Source: Ulota crispa (Eukaryota; Streptophyta; Bryopsida; Orthotrichales; Orthotrichaceae). From it: a stretch of DNA of 64,000 bases. Position numbers and translations under genes: made by a program. Positions 61,292 to 64,000 of this stretch are shown here, in pieces. The notes under the pieces were generated by a model that was not told the DNA's origin, ran no database searches, and saw only the letters and a list, made by a program, of their open reading frames with translations. The DNA is taken from assembly GCA_963920765.1 (NCBI GenBank), contig OY987247.1:9954471-10018470 (forward strand), read 5' to 3'. The number at the start of each line of letters is the position of its first letter. The first letter of the stretch is position 1.

Positions 61292-62243
61292 TTAACCCCT
61301 AAAGGCCCAAACAATGTTTTTTGGTAACATAACAATTTTGGGCACCTCACTACAGATGGATTTTTTATTTATTTTTTCTTTAAAACTTTCACATGTGATT
61401 TTTCAAGGAGTATCTTCAAGGTCCAATAATTTTCATAACTTTTTTGATCACATGGATCAAAAGTTATTGCATGATACGTTGTATTCTTTGTTCGTCAAGC
61501 AGCTTAAGGAGCTCAATTTTTTTTTTTCAAAATTTACATTTAAAAGATAGAAAAATATTGAAATGTGTTCTTTGGATTTATGTACACTTAAAAAGCTTTG
61601 AAACATTCCATATTGATCAATGCAATGAAAGTTATCAAGGGATTTTGTTTGCAAGTAGTCATGGATTCTCTACTCAAAAGTAAACTTTGAAGTCCTATGG
61701 TTTACTCAAATTTCAACATTTTCAAAAGAAAAAAAAGCTAAAGGACATAGATTGATTAGTACAACAATGACAATAGGGATTAGATTTTAAGTTTTTCAAT
61801 AATTAGATTTGTAACAATTTAGTATTTTGACTCATTCTCTACTTCATTTTACTTACTATTAATTTCCCATGTGTTTTTTATTTCCAATTGATTTGAAAAT
61901 TTTCCCACAGATACCTAACTTCAGCTCCTACATGGTAAATTGAAAGCCCAACTTTTGGTAGAGCAATTTATTTCATGTAACAATGGTCAAAGGCTTTTGA
62001 AATTTATGGGTAGTAGGGAAAAAAAACTTATTCCCTTCACTTCAAATGTAAATATCTCCCTCCTCTCCACCTTGAATGACCTTATTTTATTCCCACGGAT
62101 ACCTCTTCTAGTCTAAGGCAAGATCCTATGGTTGGATTTCCACCCAAAAAAAATAATCTACCTTCTTACTCATCTCCTAGAAGTGGCAATTTTTAGTGAT
62201 TTTGGCAAAAAAAAAAAAAAGGGCTTGGTCCTTTAGGGGTTAA
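61292..62243. mobile_element. TTAA piggyBac-like element, 952 bp
   Basis: The left end is TTAA then CCCCTAAAGGCCCAAAC. The right end is GGGCTTGGTCCTTTAGGGG then TTAA. Twelve of 13 terminal bases pair. It is collinear with 45254-46191 over most of its length, and its last 200 bp also match the right end of 34263-35168. No transposase frame is present. Confidence 0.75.
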
Positions 62244-62417
62244 CGAGTGCTTTTTTGAAAAAGTTATTTACCATTATGGATAAGTAGTCTATTTCTAAGA
62301 AACACATAAAATACTACAAATTTGAAATTTAAATGAATTTCCCATATATTAATTCTCGTTTAACTAATGAATCATTTTTTGGAAATACCAAAGTCAAAAA
62401 AAATTATTAGAATATCT

Positions 62418-62830
62418 TTAACCCCTAAAAGAAATGTTGTAGTGTTGGCCACTTGGAGAATAAATGGGATTTTGGCCATGTATCTATGACTAAATTATTT
62501 TGTGTGATTTTTTGAAACTTTTATTGAAGGTGTGGAATTCAAAAGCCAATATGAGCAACTAAGTTTTTCTTCATCCCAACATTTGACAAAGAAGTTATGC
62601 AATAATTTATCAAATCAAGGAAAAGATAAGACAGTTTGGGCAACCCAAAAAACTTTTTTCTAAATCACATTTTTTCTTTAAATACAAATTTGAAATTGGT
62701 TCTTCAAATTTACATATATGTGGAAACTCAACTTTGAATTATTCAATTTCATTCAATGAGATGAAAGTTATGGGGGGAGTTTTTGTTTCTTTTTTCTTTG
62801 CTAGCTTTATCAGTTGAACGACAAACAAAT
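62418..62830 (+). mobile_element. Left part of a TTAA element (right end not found)
   Basis: TTAA then CCCCTAAAAGAAATG, followed by a block like 34290-34440: TGGGATTTTGGCCATGTATC, TGTGTGATTTTTTGAAAC, AACTTTTATTGAAGGTG. The limit at about 62830 is where the similarity can no longer be followed. Confidence 0.5.
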
Positions 62831-63099
62831 AAATGGATAGTGAAATCAATAAAAACTCATTTGATATTGAATAGGTCCAACATTCCAAATGGCCTATCCC
62901 TGTTTGTTTGTTTGCATTTGCATGGATGACTAATTAAACTTAGTTGCTATTTAAAAGGGATGTTTGTCCAATGCCTTCTGCTTCAAGCAAATCCAACCAA
63001 GTCACAAACTCCTAATTGCAAGACCACGGCGGCGCCACATGAACATCACACCAAAAGTTGGAAGAATGTAAACCAATACAATCGTGCCTACTCAAGCTA

Positions 63100-63330
63100 C
63101 GGCCTCTCTTTTCATTGGCTCGTGAGTGCAGTCCTTCACAATAAATACGAGCCCAAACTTTGCCCTCGTCATTCGTTCTGTCGGCTCGCAAGGTACGTCT
63201 CTCTCCTTCTCTCTTCTTTTCTTGCTCTTCTCTCCTCTCTGGTTGCTCTTCTTCTCTCCTTGTCTCACAGGACAGGAGAGGCGGGAGCGGCTGGAGCGCC
63301 GGCTGGAGACAAAAATACTAACTTGTGATG
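63100..63330 (+). promoter_or_regulatory. Possible promoter and first exon/intron on the plus strand
   Basis: An inverted CCAAT (CATTGGCT, 63114) and ACAATAAATACGAG (about 63137) precede a TC-rich region with a donor-like CTCGCAAG then GTACGT near 63190. An acceptor-like CTGTCTCACAG lies before 63272. GC content jumps relative to the AT-rich repeats to the left. No coding exon follows that I can recognise, so this may be the start of a gene extending right or an unrelated GC-rich patch. Confidence 0.3.
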
Positions 63331-63389
63331 ATGCAGGCCGTCACCCCGTTTCACAACAGAAAACCTAAATCACAAACCGGAAAGTTGGC

Positions 63390-63720
63390 TGCTTGCCTCA
63401 ACTCTGATCCTACGCAGACAAGAAAGAATGAAGTTGGGATACTTCTGCTGCCCAAGTGCTTCTTCATCTTTGGCCTTCTTAGCTGCTGCCTTCAACTCAT
63501 GCACATGCAACTTCTTCCATTCTTCGCTCGGATAAGCTGGTGAAGAGCCCCTTGCAGTGTATTGGCAGAACCATCATGTGCAGGAACATTGCGCACAACC
63601 GACTGGTTATCCTGCTGCATAGCTTGCTCGTTGGTGAGAAGAGCCTCGTTTTCACGAGCCTCCTGAAAAAAGCCGTTCCATATCCCGGTATCTCCCAAGG
63701 TCTCCTCGCTCACAGTTCCT
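63390..63720 (-). other. Possible coding remnant, family not recognised
   Basis: Two overlapping minus-strand frames look protein-like. One, at 63713-63540, contains GDTGIWNGFFQEARENEALL and QQDNQSVVRNVPAHDGS. A second frame at about 63555-63420 contains EEWKKLHVHELKAAAKKAKD. The frame change near 63540 could be an intron or a frameshift. Composition is unlike the nearby AT-rich DNA. There is no ATG at the beginning of the first frame and no known family. Confidence 0.3.
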
Positions 63721-63723
63721 CTC

Positions 63724-64000
63724 TCTCCTCTACTTAGCTACGAGGAAACAAGGCATCCGACTTGAGTTTCTTAGTTCTTTAGGGTTTCATGGTTTTTTAG
63801 GGTTTCTCGGTCATTGGTTCGAATCTCGAGCAACTCTGGAATGCAAAATGATGCTGAAGATAAAAGGAAACTACCGCGTATGCACTATTCAACAATGGCC
63901 ATGTTTGTGAAAAATTTGAAATGGAAAATGTATGGTAAAACAAAGAAAATGGACAAAGAATAATCCTCCTCTACTTAGCTACGAGAAAACAAGGTATCCG
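63724..64000. repeat. Direct repeat at the window edge
   Basis: CTCTACTTAGCTACGAGGAA at about 63728 and CTCTACTTAGCTACGAGAAA at about 63970 are direct repeats about 242 bp apart, extending through ACAAGGYATCCG. The second copy runs off the window, so the block may be a longer tandem array. AGGGTTTC telo-box-like motifs lie between the copies (63781-63810). Confidence 0.6.

Noticed and set aside
31557-62243. Harbinger/Tourist or Stowaway origin of the TTAA elements
   Set aside because: Tourist has a 3-bp TWA target and G-starting ends, and Stowaway has TA with CTCCCTCC ends. Here all four bases TTAA are kept at both ends and the termini start CCC.
63815-63840. tRNA-like GGTTCGAATCTCG (B-box)
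   Set aside because: No A-box at the proper distance and no cloverleaf can be drawn.

Overview
This is a window of plant nuclear DNA. Both clear genes belong to land-plant families, have many short GT-AG exons, and lie on the minus strand. The space between them is very AT-rich and filled with decayed transposons, foldback elements, (TA)n tracts and many small non-autonomous DNA elements. The Ty3/gypsy and hAT-like relics also fit a land plant. A non-seed plant (fern, lycophyte or bryophyte) is plausible from the style of the hAT-like relic, but the species cannot be read from the sequence.

Layout: 1-3200 is a decayed Ty3/gypsy retrotransposon on the minus strand (gag knuckle, protease, RT, start of RNase H, primer-binding site). 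3260-6700 is a minisatellite-rich block with CACTA-like ends. 9960-13020 is a broken hAT-like transposase gene on the plus strand. 13-20.3 kb is AT-rich with dispersed repeats and foldbacks. 21158-28289 is gene A, an intron-rich gene for a protein with an HNH-nuclease-like domain, a single MYB/SANT repeat and a coiled coil. Its likely 5' UTR/promoter region (28.3-29.9 kb) holds a tandem duplication of about 0.4 kb. 30-53 kb is almost wholly small transposons. 53840-57508 is gene B, a ubiquitin-like plus leucine-rich-repeat protein (family of Arabidopsis At2g30105), resolved into ten exons. 58-62.9 kb is again transposon-rich and contains a 200-N assembly gap with duplicated flanks. 63.1-64 kb is a GC-richer stretch that may be the edge of another transcription unit.

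The most unusual signal is a swarm of non-autonomous elements bounded by TTAA and starting CCCCTAAAGG or a close variant. About a dozen end pairs can be matched between 24 kb and 62.3 kb, from about 240 to 1040 bp long, and several single ends remain. TTAA flanks plus termini starting CCC are the hallmark of the piggyBac superfamily, which to my knowledge is not a usual component of land-plant genomes. One copy (38151-38823) has a related empty site inside this same window near 17.59 kb, which supports a 4-bp TTAA target. One copy sits in an intron of gene A. No transposase for these elements is visible here.

The two genes show no sign of working together. Gene A looks like a nuclear, DNA-associated protein; gene B looks like a protein-protein interaction adaptor.
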